Program-made: the position numbers and the translations under genes
In this document: in pieces, positions 50,617 to 59,919 of the stretch
Layout: every line of letters begins with the position of its first letter
Position numbering within the stretch: the first letter of the stretch is position 1
The notes under the pieces: model-generated
The model's input: only the letters and a program-made list of their open reading frames with translations
The model's database searches: none
Told to the model about the DNA's origin: nothing
Origin: Paenibacillus sp. FSL K6-1096
GTDB lineage: Bacteria; Bacillota; Bacilli; Paenibacillales; Paenibacillaceae
Direction of reading: 5' to 3'
Length of the DNA: 64,000 nt
Assembly: GCF_037977055.1 (NCBI RefSeq)
Contig: NZ_CP150274.1
Coordinates: 5,332,001-5,396,000, forward strand

Positions 50617-53439
50617 ATGGATTCAGCTACATATCCGTTCAGACAAACGGAGCTGCAGCTAAGTGAACGGATACGGGATCTGCTCTCCCGGCTGACGCTG
50701 GCGGAGAAGGTAAGCCTGATGCCGCAATATCAGGCGGCGGTTGAGCGTCTTGGCATAGGCGCGTACAAGCATGGTACCGAAGCGGCGCACGGAATTTCAT
50801 GGCTGGGAAAGGCAACCTCTTACCCGCAGCCAAGCGGCCTGGCCTGCACCTGGAACCCGGAGCTGCTCCGGCGGATCGGTGCAGCGGTCGGGGATGAGGC
50901 CAGAGCCTTCTACCGGAAGAATCCGGCTGTGAACGGTCTGACCCTGTGGGCGCCGACCGTGGATATGGAGCGGGACCCGCGCTGGGGCCGGACGGAGGAA
51001 GGCTACGGGGAGGACCCGGAGCTGACCGGACAGCTGAGCGCAGCACTGGTACAGGGGATTCAGGGGGATCATCCGGTGTATCTGAAGGCGGTTGCAACGC
51101 TGAAGCATTTTCTTGGAAACAACAATGAGATCGACCGGGGCGTGGCTTCGTCCAGCATTGACCCGCGGAATATGCGCGAATATTATCTAGAAGCATTCAA
51201 GCCGGCCTTCAAGGAGGGTGGAGCGCAGTCCATGATGACCGCCTATAATGCAGTGAATGGTGTGCCGGTCATTCTCCATCCGGCGGTGAAGGAGATTGTG
51301 AAGGGCGAATGGGAGATGGACGGCTTCATTGTCAGCGATGCCGCCGACCTGTTCGGAATCGTGAAGGATCATAAATATTATGATTCCTTCACCCGTTCGA
51401 TGGCCGAATCGATTCAGAACGGGATCGACAGCGTGACTGAAGAGACAGAGGAGACGATCAAGGTCATCCACGAGGCGCTCCGGGAAGGGCTGCTGACGGA
51501 GGAAGACCTGGACCGTGCGTTATCGAATACCTTCCGTGTCCGCTTCCGGCTGGGCGAATTCGACCCGGAGGAGGGCAATCCGTACGCGGCTATAGATGAT
51601 TCCGTCATTCTCATTCCGGCGCATCGCGCGCTGTCGCTGGAGGCAGCGAAGGAATCCATTGTCCTGCTGAAGAATGACAAGGCGGCACTTCCGCTGAATG
51701 CAGACTCATTGTCTAAGGTAGCTGTCATCGGGCCGCTGGGAGATGAAGTCTTCAGGGACTGGTATTCCGGCACACTGCCGTATGCGGTAACGCCTCTGCA
51801 GGGCATCACGAAGAAGCTGGCCGGCAAGCAGGTGCTCTTCGAGAGCGGAGATGACCGGATCATCCTCACCTCCAAGGCCAGCGGGCAGGCTGTCGGCATC
51901 ACGGGTGAGGATGGCCGGCTTGCCGTGCTGCATGATCAGCCGGAGCACGGCGAGCTGTTCCGCCATACCGCATGGGGCTGGACCGCACATACCTTGAAGT
52001 CGGCCAGCCGGGACCGCTATATCACCCTGTCGGATGCCGGAACTCTTACCGCTACCGCAGAGGAAGTCTACGGCTGGTTCGTGAAGGAGTCGCTGAATCT
52101 GGTTCAAGAGGGTGGAGATGCCGTTAGCTTGCGGACTTGGAACAATCAGCCGGTCGGCATCTGTGCCGAAGATGGCACGCTTCGTGTCAGCGAAGGGGAA
52201 GGCTCTCCTGAAGCCCGTATCTTCGAGCAAAAGCGGGTAGTGAACGGCCTGGAAGCAGCGGTTGAAGCGGCCCGGGCCGCTGAGATAGCGGTCGTATTTG
52301 TGGGCAACCATCCGCTTTTGAATGGTAAGGAGGAGATCGACCGGCCGGATATTGTCCTGCCGGAGGAGCAGGAGAATCTGGTCAAAGCGGTATATGCCGC
52401 CAACCCGAATACCGTTGTCGTAATTGTCGGCAGCTACCCGATTTCCTCGGTCTGGATCGATGAGCATATCCCGGCGGTGCTGTATACCTCCCACAGCGGA
52501 CAAGAGCTGGGCAACGCGGTAGCCGAAGTGCTGTTCGGCGGGTACAGCCCGTCCGGCAAGCTGAACATGACCTGGTACCGCAATGTCAGCCAACTGCCGG
52601 AGTTCATGGATTACGATATTATCAAGGGTAAAAGAACATACATGTATTTCGACGGCGAGCCGCTCTATCCGTTCGGGCATGGGCTGAGCTATGCTCAGGT
52701 GGACTACCGCAAGCTGTCGCTGGCCGAAGCGGAAGTAATGCAGGACGGCACGATCAGTCTGACCGTAGAGCTTGAGAACAGCGGCAGTGTAGACGGGGAC
52801 GAAGTGGTGCAGCTGTATGTACAGTGCTTATCCACCCGGATCAGGCGTCCGCTGAAGCAGCTGAAGGATTTCAGGAAGGTCCGGGTAGCGGCGGGACAGA
52901 CACAGACGGTCGCCTTCCAGCTCCCGGTCTCCGAGCTGTTCTTCTGGGATGTAAGCCGGGAACAGTACTGTGTGGAGGATGGGGAGTATCAGCTATCGGT
53001 GGGACGTTCCTCGGGGGATATCCGGCTGACGTCCACCATTAGGGTGCATGGTGAGACAGTTACGCCGCGTGATCTGTATGCGCCGGTTAAGGCAGAGAAC
53101 TACGATGATTACGAAGCAGTATTCCTGGATGAGTGCAGGGCCGGCGGCGCGGCGGTGCATCCGGTGAAGGATGGAGCCTGGATCGCCTTCCACAATGTCC
53201 GGTTGGACCAAGGCGCAGCAGGTGTCGAAGTGCTGGTGTCCTCCATGAAGGGCGGCACCGTTGAAGTCCGGACCGTCAGCCCGTCCGGCAAGCTGGCAGC
53301 AACGCTTGCGGTTCCGGCAGGCGGGGAGCAGCAGTGGCGAAGCCAGTCCGCCATCGCGGATGTGGAAGCCGGAATCACTGCTGTATATGTTGTGTTTAAG
53401 GGTGAGGTGCTGCTCAGCCGGGTGGGGTTTACGGTGTGA
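50617..53439 (+). CDS. Glycoside hydrolase family 3 enzyme with CBM6-like C-terminus
   Basis: ATG 50617 has AAGGAG about 9 bases before it; GTG 50611 is too close. The 940-residue protein has a GH3 N-domain with nucleophile D241 in IVSDAADLFG and GTEAAHGISW. Next comes a GH3 C-domain split by an insertion of about 110 residues (from about 420: SGQAVGITGEDGRLAVLHDQ, ITLSDAG). GYSPSGKLNMTWY and PLYPFGHGLSYAQ follow, then a fibronectin III-like domain. The last 125 residues (PVKAENYDDYEAVFLDE, YVVFKGEVLLSRVGF) look like a CBM6 module. There is no signal peptide. It likely removes beta-xylose or beta-glucose units. Confidence 0.92.
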   Translation: MDSATYPFRQTELQLSERIRDLLSRLTLAEKVSLMPQYQAAVERLGIGAYKHGTEAAHGISWLGKATSYPQPSGLACTWNPELLRRIGAAVGDEARAFYRKNPAVNGLTLWAPTVDMERDPRWGRTEEGYGEDPELTGQLSAALVQGIQGDHPVYLKAVATLKHFLGNNNEIDRGVASSSIDPRNMREYYLEAFKPAFKEGGAQSMMTAYNAVNGVPVILHPAVKEIVKGEWEMDGFIVSDAADLFGIVKDHKYYDSFTRSMAESIQNGIDSVTEETEETIKVIHEALREGLLTEEDLDRALSNTFRVRFRLGEFDPEEGNPYAAIDDSVILIPAHRALSLEAAKESIVLLKNDKAALPLNADSLSKVAVIGPLGDEVFRDWYSGTLPYAVTPLQGITKKLAGKQVLFESGDDRIILTSKASGQAVGITGEDGRLAVLHDQPEHGELFRHTAWGWTAHTLKSASRDRYITLSDAGTLTATAEEVYGWFVKESLNLVQEGGDAVSLRTWNNQPVGICAEDGTLRVSEGEGSPEARIFEQKRVVNGLEAAVEAARAAEIAVVFVGNHPLLNGKEEIDRPDIVLPEEQENLVKAVYAANPNTVVVIVGSYPISSVWIDEHIPAVLYTSHSGQELGNAVAEVLFGGYSPSGKLNMTWYRNVSQLPEFMDYDIIKGKRTYMYFDGEPLYPFGHGLSYAQVDYRKLSLAEAEVMQDGTISLTVELENSGSVDGDEVVQLYVQCLSTRIRRPLKQLKDFRKVRVAAGQTQTVAFQLPVSELFFWDVSREQYCVEDGEYQLSVGRSSGDIRLTSTIRVHGETVTPRDLYAPVKAENYDDYEAVFLDECRAGGAAVHPVKDGAWIAFHNVRLDQGAAGVEVLVSSMKGGTVEVRTVSPSGKLAATLAVPAGGEQQWRSQSAIADVEAGITAVYVVFKGEVLLSRVGFTV

Positions 53440-53480
53440 AGTCAGTCCTGTTTCTGTTCTCCAACAAGCAAGAAGCTAAT

Positions 53481-53519
53481 AGAGCAGCGTTTCTCCTGTA
53501 ACGGGAGAAGCGCTGCTCT
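53481..53519. terminator. Hairpin between convergent GH3 and unknown gene
   Basis: AGAGCAGCG-TTTCTCC pairs with GGGAGAA-GCGCTGCTCT, with one bulged base, around TGTAAC. It lies between the two stops. No T run follows, so it is a moderate terminator. Confidence 0.6.
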
Positions 53520-53546
53520 GCTGTGTATCCGGTCCCTGCATCCGCC

Positions 53547-53936
53547 CTAGCTTAATTTATCCGTCATATCTGACCAGTTGGAATAAGCAGGAAGCAGCTG
53601 CAAGCCCCAATAATCCAGCAGCATACGGATCACGCTGACCCGGTCTGTCATCAGCCGGGAGAAGTGCCTGAAGGACCCGTCTGGATAGCCGAAGCGCAAT
53701 TCAACGACGATGCTGTGAGGAGTATGGCGGACAGGGGCGGCCTGCATATAAAGACTTCTCTCTACCGGCACACTGGGTTCAATGACGATGAAATCATCCG
53801 GATCGTCCGCGAAGCCGTTAACGATATCGGTGATCAGCGAGGCTTCAATCGCGTAGTTTGCATAAGTTTCATATTGGGTGCTGATTGTATACGTGACATC
53901 GCTGCTGTTATCTGTGCTGGAGTTTAGCGGTTCCAT
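53547..53936 (-). CDS. Hypothetical protein, unknown function
   Basis: The 129-residue acidic protein has no membrane segment or known motif. A strong ribosome site GAGGAGG lies about 10 bases before ATG 53936. It is co-directional with and upstream-independent of the AraC gene at 53993, from which 56 bp separate it. Its frame is clean, with normal codon use for the window. No function can be assigned. Confidence 0.7.
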   Translation of the reverse strand: MEPLNSSTDNSSDVTYTISTQYETYANYAIEASLITDIVNGFADDPDDFIVIEPSVPVERSLYMQAAPVRHTPHSIVVELRFGYPDGSFRHFSRLMTDRVSVIRMLLDYWGLQLLPAYSNWSDMTDKLS

Positions 53937-53992
53937 GTCTCATTTTCCTCCTCAAAATTTGGTTTGGGACAGCCTTCTTTATTTCAATCCAC

Positions 53993-54904
53993 TCAATACG
54001 AACTCAAAGACGAACCCCCGTCAGACACCCCCTGCGCCTTACGGAAGGCGGAGGGTGACATGCCGCTCTGCTTATTGAAGCTGCGGTTGAACTGGGAGAA
54101 GCTGTTGAACCCGCATTGCTCCGCAATGTCTGAAATGCGCTGCCGCGTATGCAGCAGGAGCTGCTGGGCTTTGCGGACGCGGGTGATCTGGATGTATTCC
54201 GTCAAGGTGAAGCCGGTGACGGTTCTGAACTGGTGCGACAGATAGTATGGACTGATATAGAACTGTCTGGAGATAGAGTCCAGGGACAGCTCGCTGCTGT
54301 AATGGCTGTGAATGTGTGCGGTGATAGAGTAGATTTTCTGCATCATGGGGTTGCCGATCTCCTCCAGCACATACTGGTTCTTGTCGCTCTGCCGGGCCAG
54401 ATTGCACAGGAACTGCTGGAACAGGCTGTGAATCAGCACCGGATTCAGCGGCGAATCGCTGCGGGACACGGTGAAGATGGTGTTCAGCGGCTCGAATACG
54501 GCACTGCGGGCTCCGCCGGTGAACCGGTAGATCGGAACATCGGCCTGGAACGGCTGAAGCATGGCAGTGTAAGCGATTTCGAGTCCGGGTACAGCTCTGG
54601 GCACAGCGAAGTTGATAATCAGCCGCTTATGCGGCGGTCCCTCAGGATAATGCGTCATATGCAGCCGGAAGGGGGCGAGCAGGACGATATCATATTGCTG
54701 GAGGGCGTGGAAATTGCCTTCTATGATATGTGTGGCGCTGGAATCAAGCAGAATATGAATCTCATAAAAAGCATGATCATGCTGAAACTCCATATTGATG
54801 TCGTGAGAGCGCTGATCGTAGTCAAAATAGTAAAAAAACGGATCAGCCGGAGTATTGATACGTATGCTGTATCCTTGCTCGTACAGCAGGTCGCTTTCAA
54901 GCAT
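53993..54904 (-). CDS. AraC-family transcriptional regulator
   Basis: ATG 54904 has AGGAGAG five bases upstream; the ATG at 54919 lies before that site. The 303-residue protein has an N-terminal cupin-like sugar pocket (MEFQHDHAFYEIHILLDSSA, YDIVLLAPFRLHMTHYPEG) and a C-terminal double helix-turn-helix (about 195-290: ISRQFYISPYYLSHQFRTVT and IAEQCGFNSFSQFNRSFNKQ). It is divergent from the GH38/GH105 operon and is its likely activator. Confidence 0.92.
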   Translation of the reverse strand: MLESDLLYEQGYSIRINTPADPFFYYFDYDQRSHDINMEFQHDHAFYEIHILLDSSATHIIEGNFHALQQYDIVLLAPFRLHMTHYPEGPPHKRLIINFAVPRAVPGLEIAYTAMLQPFQADVPIYRFTGGARSAVFEPLNTIFTVSRSDSPLNPVLIHSLFQQFLCNLARQSDKNQYVLEEIGNPMMQKIYSITAHIHSHYSSELSLDSISRQFYISPYYLSHQFRTVTGFTLTEYIQITRVRKAQQLLLHTRQRISDIAEQCGFNSFSQFNRSFNKQSGMSPSAFRKAQGVSDGGSSLSSY

Positions 54905-55062
54905 AGCTTCTCTCCTCATCGTTGCCGTTATCCTGTATATTATAGGCTCAAAAAAGCAAAAATTGCAATGAATCGGGCGGAATACAGCAAGAGTAGGGTA
55001 GTTTTTGGAGTAGAAGGTTTGCTATAGTGACATTATGAAAGCGGATACAGGGAGTGAGAGGG

Positions 55063-58000
55063 ATGTTATTTACAGAAGAAAAGCTGATCAAACGCCAGGC
55101 TGAAGTGGAAAAGTATAGATATCTTAAAATCCAGGAGCTTACAGAGTTCGCGTTCGCTGAGGATGAGGAAGGGGCGAATGGTGTATATCCGGAGGCAGTA
55201 TCTTTTGATGGCATCATCAGGCTTCAGGAGCATTGGAGCGGACGGGACCGTTACATCTGGCTGCGCACGGAGATTGTATTGCCGCCTAGCCGGGCAGGCT
55301 TCAAAATTGCCGGCCGTTTTGATTTTGGCAAAACAGGGGACTTCAACAACTCCGGCTTCGAATCGCTGCTGTTCGTGAACGGATCGCCTTACCAAGGCGT
55401 GGATAACAACCACCGGGAGGTCATCTTCGGCGATGAGCTGGGCGGACAGACGGTCGAGCTGGTCTTCCGGCTGTGGTCGGGGCTGGAGGGCGGCGGCAAG
55501 CCTAGAGTTCAGGAGCACCGGCTCAGCGAAGCAGTCATCGGCTATCTGGACGAGACCATAGATGATCTGTTCTATATGTCGAAGGCGGCGCTCGATACCT
55601 TCCGTTACCTGGGCAGCGATCAGCCGGAGAAGCAGTGGCTGTTAAAAGCGCTGAACGGGGCCTTCCGCCGGATCGACTGGTCCGAGCCCGGCTCTGACGC
55701 ACATATCGCCTCGCTCTATGAGGCTGGAGCCAGCCTGAATGAGGCGGTGGACGCGATGCCGCAGACTTTTGACGTGACCCTTACGGCTGTGGGCCATACC
55801 CACATCGATGTCGCGTGGCTGTGGCGGCTGAAGCACACCCGCGAGAAGACGGCCCGTTCCTTCTCCACCGTCCTGCGGCTGATGGAGGAATTCCCGGAGT
55901 ACCAGTTCCTGCAGACCCAGCCTCAGCTGTATGCCTATCTGGAGCAGGATTATCCGGAGCTGTTCGGGCGAATCAAGGAGAAGGTGAAGGAGGGACGCTG
56001 GGAAGCTGAGGGGGCCATGTGGCTGGAGTCGGATTGCAACATCCCGTCCGGCGAGTCACTGGTCCGCCAGATTATGATGGGCAAGCAATACCTGCGTGAG
56101 CAATTCGGGGTGGAGAGCAAGTATCTGTGGCTGCCGGATGTGTTCGGCTATAGCTGGGCGCTGCCGCAGATCCTGCGCAAATCGGGCATCGATACCTTCA
56201 TGACGACCAAGATCAGCTGGAACCAGTTCAACCGGATGCCGCATGATACCTTTTGGTGGCGCGGGATGGACGGCTCGGAGGTGCTGACGCATTTCATCAC
56301 AACCTCGGCGAACAATGGGGACCAGTACACCTATAACGGCCGGATGACGGCAGCGCTGCTGCGCGGGATCTGGAATTCCTACCAGGACAAGGAGATCAAC
56401 GATCATCTGCTGTTCGCTTACGGCTGGGGCGACGGGGGCGGAGGGCCGACGCGGGAGATGCTGGAGCTACGCCGCCGCTTCGACAAGCTGCCGGGTATTC
56501 CGAAGCTCAAGATGGGCAGTGCAGGCGAGTATTTCAGCGGCCTGCATGAACGCATTGAGAATACGGAAGGATTCGTCCACACCTGGAACGGCGAGCTGTA
56601 TTTCGAGTGCCACCGGGGAACCTATACCTCGCAGGCCAAGAGCAAGAAGTATAACCGCCGCCTGGAGCTGCTGCTGCGCGATGCGGAGTGGCTGCATACC
56701 CTGATGGGGGTAAGTCAAGGCAATCTTGAAAACGCTTATCCTGCGGCTGAGCTGAAGGGAATCTGGGAGATCCTGCTGCGCAATCAGTTCCATGACATCA
56801 TCCCCGGCTCGTCCATCGCCGAGGTCTATCAAGACAGTGACCTGGAATATGCGGAAGGAGAGGCGCGCTCACTGGCGCTGGTTCATGGGGGAGCTGATCC
56901 GGGTAGCGGCAGCAAGCCGGACCAGCAGGTGTACACCCTGCTGAACAGCACGATCTGGAACCGGCCGCGTTATGTAGAGCTTCCTGGAGAGGCCATAGGT
57001 GCAGGTCGGGTACACGACAGAGACGGCAACCGGCTGTGGCAGCAGCCGACCGCAGACGGAGGCGTGCTGGTATATGTTCCTTCGGTGCCGGCTTTTGGTA
57101 CGGCAGAGCTTCAGCTCGTAAGCGGGCAAGCCGGGGCGGCAGCGGCTCCGCAGCTTGCTACGGTATCCGGCCGCAGGCTGACGACACCGCTGATCGATGC
57201 GGCCTGGAATGAGCAGGGCCAGTTCACTTCGGTCGTCGACCGGCGCAGTGGCCGTGAGCTGCTGGCCCCCGGGCAACGCGGGAATGTGCTGCAGGTGTTT
57301 GAGGATAAGCCGCTGGATTTCGAGGCGTGGGATATTGATATTTTCTACCAGGAGAAAATGACCGAGATCACGCAGCTTACAAGCTGTGAGCTGATTGAGA
57401 ACGGCCCGCTGCGGGCGGCGCTGCGCATGACCTGGACGTATCACAGCTCAGTGGTGACCCAGGATATCCGCTTCTACCGCGATACACCGCGAATCGATTT
57501 CCATACGGAGCTGGAGTGGCATGAGCATAACCAGCTGCTGAAGGCGGCCTTCCCGGTGGACATTCACGCGCTGGAGGCGACCTACGATATTCAGTTTGGA
57601 AATGTGAAGCGTCCTACCCACTGGAATACAAGCTGGGATTACGCCCGGTTCGAGACGGTTGGCCATCAGTGGGCGGATATCAGCGAGAAGGGGTTCGGCA
57701 TCGCGCTGCTCAATGACTGCAAATACGGCTATGACATCAAGGACAGCGTAATGCGGCTGACGCTGCTGAAGTCGGCGGTGCATCCCGACCCGCAGCAGGA
57801 TCAGGGACATCATGAATTTACGTATGCCTTGTACCCGCATACCGGTGATTTTGTGGAAGGCGGGGTTGTCCAGGAGGCGTGGGAGCTGAATCATCCGCTG
57901 CGCGCGGTGGCTGGCAGGCTTGAAGCGGCGCCGCTGCTCTACATTGACGGCCAGCATGTGATGGTGGATGCCATCAAGCGCTCGGAGGATGGCAAGGATG

Positions 58001-58227
58001 TCGTGCTGCGCCTGCATGAATATGCCGGCTCCCGGACGCAGGTCATAATAGACAGCGCTTACGAGATTGGCTCCTGGCAGGAGTGCAATCTGATGGAGGA
58101 GCCGCTGGGCGAAAGGCAGGAAGCAGAGGAGCTGAGCTTTCAGGTGAAGCCATATGAGATTAAGACGTTCAGAATCAAGCTGCGCGGAACGCATATAGAA
58201 GAAGGGGGTTATGGACAGTGGAAGTAA
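55063..58227 (+). CDS. Alpha-mannosidase, glycoside hydrolase family 38
   Basis: ATG 55063 has GGGAG about nine bases upstream; an in-frame GTG at 55054 has less support. The 1054-residue protein has an N-terminal domain and the GH38 catalytic domain with zinc ligands H245 in GHTHIDVAWLWRLK. The nucleophile is D359 in LPDVFGYSWALPQIL. A GH38 middle three-helix bundle and a large C-terminal beta domain complete it. It has no signal peptide and would remove alpha-mannose from imported oligosaccharides. The GH105 gene starts inside its end, so they are one operon. Confidence 0.94.
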   Translation: MLFTEEKLIKRQAEVEKYRYLKIQELTEFAFAEDEEGANGVYPEAVSFDGIIRLQEHWSGRDRYIWLRTEIVLPPSRAGFKIAGRFDFGKTGDFNNSGFESLLFVNGSPYQGVDNNHREVIFGDELGGQTVELVFRLWSGLEGGGKPRVQEHRLSEAVIGYLDETIDDLFYMSKAALDTFRYLGSDQPEKQWLLKALNGAFRRIDWSEPGSDAHIASLYEAGASLNEAVDAMPQTFDVTLTAVGHTHIDVAWLWRLKHTREKTARSFSTVLRLMEEFPEYQFLQTQPQLYAYLEQDYPELFGRIKEKVKEGRWEAEGAMWLESDCNIPSGESLVRQIMMGKQYLREQFGVESKYLWLPDVFGYSWALPQILRKSGIDTFMTTKISWNQFNRMPHDTFWWRGMDGSEVLTHFITTSANNGDQYTYNGRMTAALLRGIWNSYQDKEINDHLLFAYGWGDGGGGPTREMLELRRRFDKLPGIPKLKMGSAGEYFSGLHERIENTEGFVHTWNGELYFECHRGTYTSQAKSKKYNRRLELLLRDAEWLHTLMGVSQGNLENAYPAAELKGIWEILLRNQFHDIIPGSSIAEVYQDSDLEYAEGEARSLALVHGGADPGSGSKPDQQVYTLLNSTIWNRPRYVELPGEAIGAGRVHDRDGNRLWQQPTADGGVLVYVPSVPAFGTAELQLVSGQAGAAAAPQLATVSGRRLTTPLIDAAWNEQGQFTSVVDRRSGRELLAPGQRGNVLQVFEDKPLDFEAWDIDIFYQEKMTEITQLTSCELIENGPLRAALRMTWTYHSSVVTQDIRFYRDTPRIDFHTELEWHEHNQLLKAAFPVDIHALEATYDIQFGNVKRPTHWNTSWDYARFETVGHQWADISEKGFGIALLNDCKYGYDIKDSVMRLTLLKSAVHPDPQQDQGHHEFTYALYPHTGDFVEGGVVQEAWELNHPLRAVAGRLEAAPLLYIDGQHVMVDAIKRSEDGKDVVLRLHEYAGSRTQVIIDSAYEIGSWQECNLMEEPLGERQEAEELSFQVKPYEIKTFRIKLRGTHIEEGGYGQWK

Positions 58228-59357
58228 CAGAGAAGCAGGCGGTGCCGGTTAGCTGTGTGAGCAAGGAAGAGGTTATGCAGAAGCTGGAGCTGGTCACGAA
58301 TAAGCTGCTGAAGCTGGGACGGCCGGATAACGAAGCGGAATTGCAGAACCTGGGGGAGGATGCGGAGCGCCGGGGGTATTTTGCCCGTGACTTCGGAATG
58401 GATGAATGGGACTGGCCGCAGGGAGTGGGGCTATATGGCCTGCAAAAGCTGGACCGGCATTTCGGCGACGGCCGTTACGCGGCGTACAGCAAGCCTTGGA
58501 TGGCCTGGCAGCTGGAGAAGGGACTGCCCAGCCGGAATATCAACACCACCGCCCCGCTGTTGTCCTTGATGGAGCTGGATGAAGCCAAGGAGCTGAGTCT
58601 GGAGTGGGTCGACTGGCTGATGAACGGCCTGCCCCGGACACTGGAGCAAGGCTATCAGCATGTGACTACGGGGACTCAGAAGCATGAGGTCTCGCTCCAT
58701 GAGAACGAGATCTGGATTGATACGCTGTTCATGGCGATTCTGTTCACCGCCAAAATGGGCGTGAAATACGACAACGAGCAGTGGCGCGAGACCTCGCTGC
58801 ATCAGCTGCTGCTGCACATTAAATATCTGTATGATGTGAGAACCGGCTTCTTCTTCCATGGCTGGCATTTTGCAGAGCGCCATAACTTCAGCGAAGCCTT
58901 CTGGTGCCGCGGCAACGGCTGGTTCGCCCTCGGCCTGCCGGAATATCTGGAGCTCATGCGCCCCTATCTGGCAGACGGAGTCTTCCGCTATCTCCAGCAG
59001 ACGCTGCAGGCCCAGGCCGAAGCCTTACTCGCCTGTCAGAGCGAGGATGGACTATGGCATACCCTGCTGGATGACCCTGGAAGCTATACCGAAACCTCCG
59101 GTTCGGCTGCAATTGCCGCCGGTATTCTGAACAGTGTGCGCCGGGGGCTGCTCCCGGAGGCCTATAGCGAACCGGCTCTGCGGGCAATCCGCGCTATCCT
59201 GGACCGAATTGACGGCGAAGGCACAGTGCTTGGGGTGTCCGGCGGTACTCCCATCGGTGCAGCCAAGGAGGACTACAAGGGAATCATCATTGCCCCTATG
59301 GCCTATGGCCAGGCGATGACGCTGGTTGCGCTGGGCGAAGCGCTGCATTACTGCTGA
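58218..59357 (+). CDS. GH105 unsaturated glucuronyl/rhamnogalacturonyl hydrolase
   Basis: The start is GTG 58218, overlapping the mannosidase gene by ten bases, with GGGGG about 8 bases upstream. The 379-residue (alpha/alpha)6 barrel has the key aspartate D168 in IWIDTLFMA, comparable to the catalytic Asp of Bacillus YteR. It also has HGWHFAERHNFSEAFWCRGN, GSAAIAAGI and YGQAMTLVALGEAL. GH105 enzymes hydrate the unsaturated uronic end left by a lyase. Pairing with a GH38 suggests a mannose- and uronic acid-containing glycan. Confidence 0.93.
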   Translation: MEVTEKQAVPVSCVSKEEVMQKLELVTNKLLKLGRPDNEAELQNLGEDAERRGYFARDFGMDEWDWPQGVGLYGLQKLDRHFGDGRYAAYSKPWMAWQLEKGLPSRNINTTAPLLSLMELDEAKELSLEWVDWLMNGLPRTLEQGYQHVTTGTQKHEVSLHENEIWIDTLFMAILFTAKMGVKYDNEQWRETSLHQLLLHIKYLYDVRTGFFFHGWHFAERHNFSEAFWCRGNGWFALGLPEYLELMRPYLADGVFRYLQQTLQAQAEALLACQSEDGLWHTLLDDPGSYTETSGSAAIAAGILNSVRRGLLPEAYSEPALRAIRAILDRIDGEGTVLGVSGGTPIGAAKEDYKGIIIAPMAYGQAMTLVALGEALHYC

Positions 59358-59379
59358 GGCAGCGATCTATGAATGGAAT

Positions 59380-59421
59380 AAGCGGCAGCCATGGACGATG
59401 ATTCGTCTGAGGCTGCCGCTT
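59380..59421 (+). terminator. Terminator of the GH38/GH105 operon
   Basis: AAGCGGCAGCC (59380-59390) pairs with GGCTGCCGCTT (59411-59421), with an inner GACGA/TCGTC stem. It lies 22 bases after the GH105 stop; only a short T tail follows. Confidence 0.75.
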
Positions 59422-59478
59422 GTGTATTGTTGGAGGAACGCGCAGGGGACGGGGGCTGGTGGTATGCGAGAAACTGAA

Positions 59479-59540
59479 CACATTGGACTAACACAAGGCG
59501 CATGGACCCAATGTAGTCGAAAAACCGATCACACTAAGTA
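59479..59540. repeat. Dispersed copy of the 51-bp hairpin family
   Basis: CCAATGTAGTCGAAAAACCG at 59509-59528 matches the core of the 25422 array with one base changed. An ACACATTGG half-unit lies about 35 bases before it. It sits between the GH105 terminator and the minus-strand gene at 59534, overlapping the end of that gene by a few bases. Confidence 0.65.
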
Positions 59541-59878
59541 TCCAAGCCGTGGTCCTCATCGATACACCAGTGAAATTCGTCAACAATGGCCATCACCAAC
59601 CCGGTTATTGCCCCTTCCAATGGCTCATCTATCATCGCTGGCAGAATGACCTCCACCAGGTTCACCTCTTCAACCCCTTCCAGGGTATAGTAAGCGTAAC
59701 TGCCATCCGCATTCGCAGCGATCCCCTTCAGCCCTACGTGCGCACCATCGAGCGCTTTGGTGAATTGCAGCGGCCCGGTCTGCTCAAACCCCAGGTTCTG
59801 CACGACGAATCGCTCCAGCACCTCCGTCCTTACGGTTTTGGCGTAATCCATAGAATGAATGCTGATGTAGTCATACAT
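59534..59878 (-). CDS. Hypothetical protein, unknown function
   Basis: ATG 59878 has GAGGTGA six bases upstream; the GTG at 59887 lies within that site. The 114-residue acidic protein has no signal, membrane segment or recognised motif. Its stop region touches the dispersed hairpin repeat. It may belong to the row of small minus-strand genes starting at 60345. Confidence 0.65.
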   Translation of the reverse strand: MYDYISIHSMDYAKTVRTEVLERFVVQNLGFEQTGPLQFTKALDGAHVGLKGIAANADGSYAYYTLEGVEEVNLVEVILPAMIDEPLEGAITGLVMAIVDEFHWCIDEDHGLDT

Positions 59879-59919
59879 TTCAGTCACCTCGTTCGTATTA
59901 ACGCTGGGAAGGCGCTTGT

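Noticed and set aside
51706..52680. 324-codon open frame on the minus strand
   Set aside because: It is antisense within the GH3 gene, where GC-rich third positions keep the opposite frame open. No protein motif is seen.
54149..55027. 292-codon open frame on the plus strand
   Set aside because: It is antisense to the AraC regulator at 53993 and runs through the promoter region. The AraC motifs on the other strand are unambiguous.
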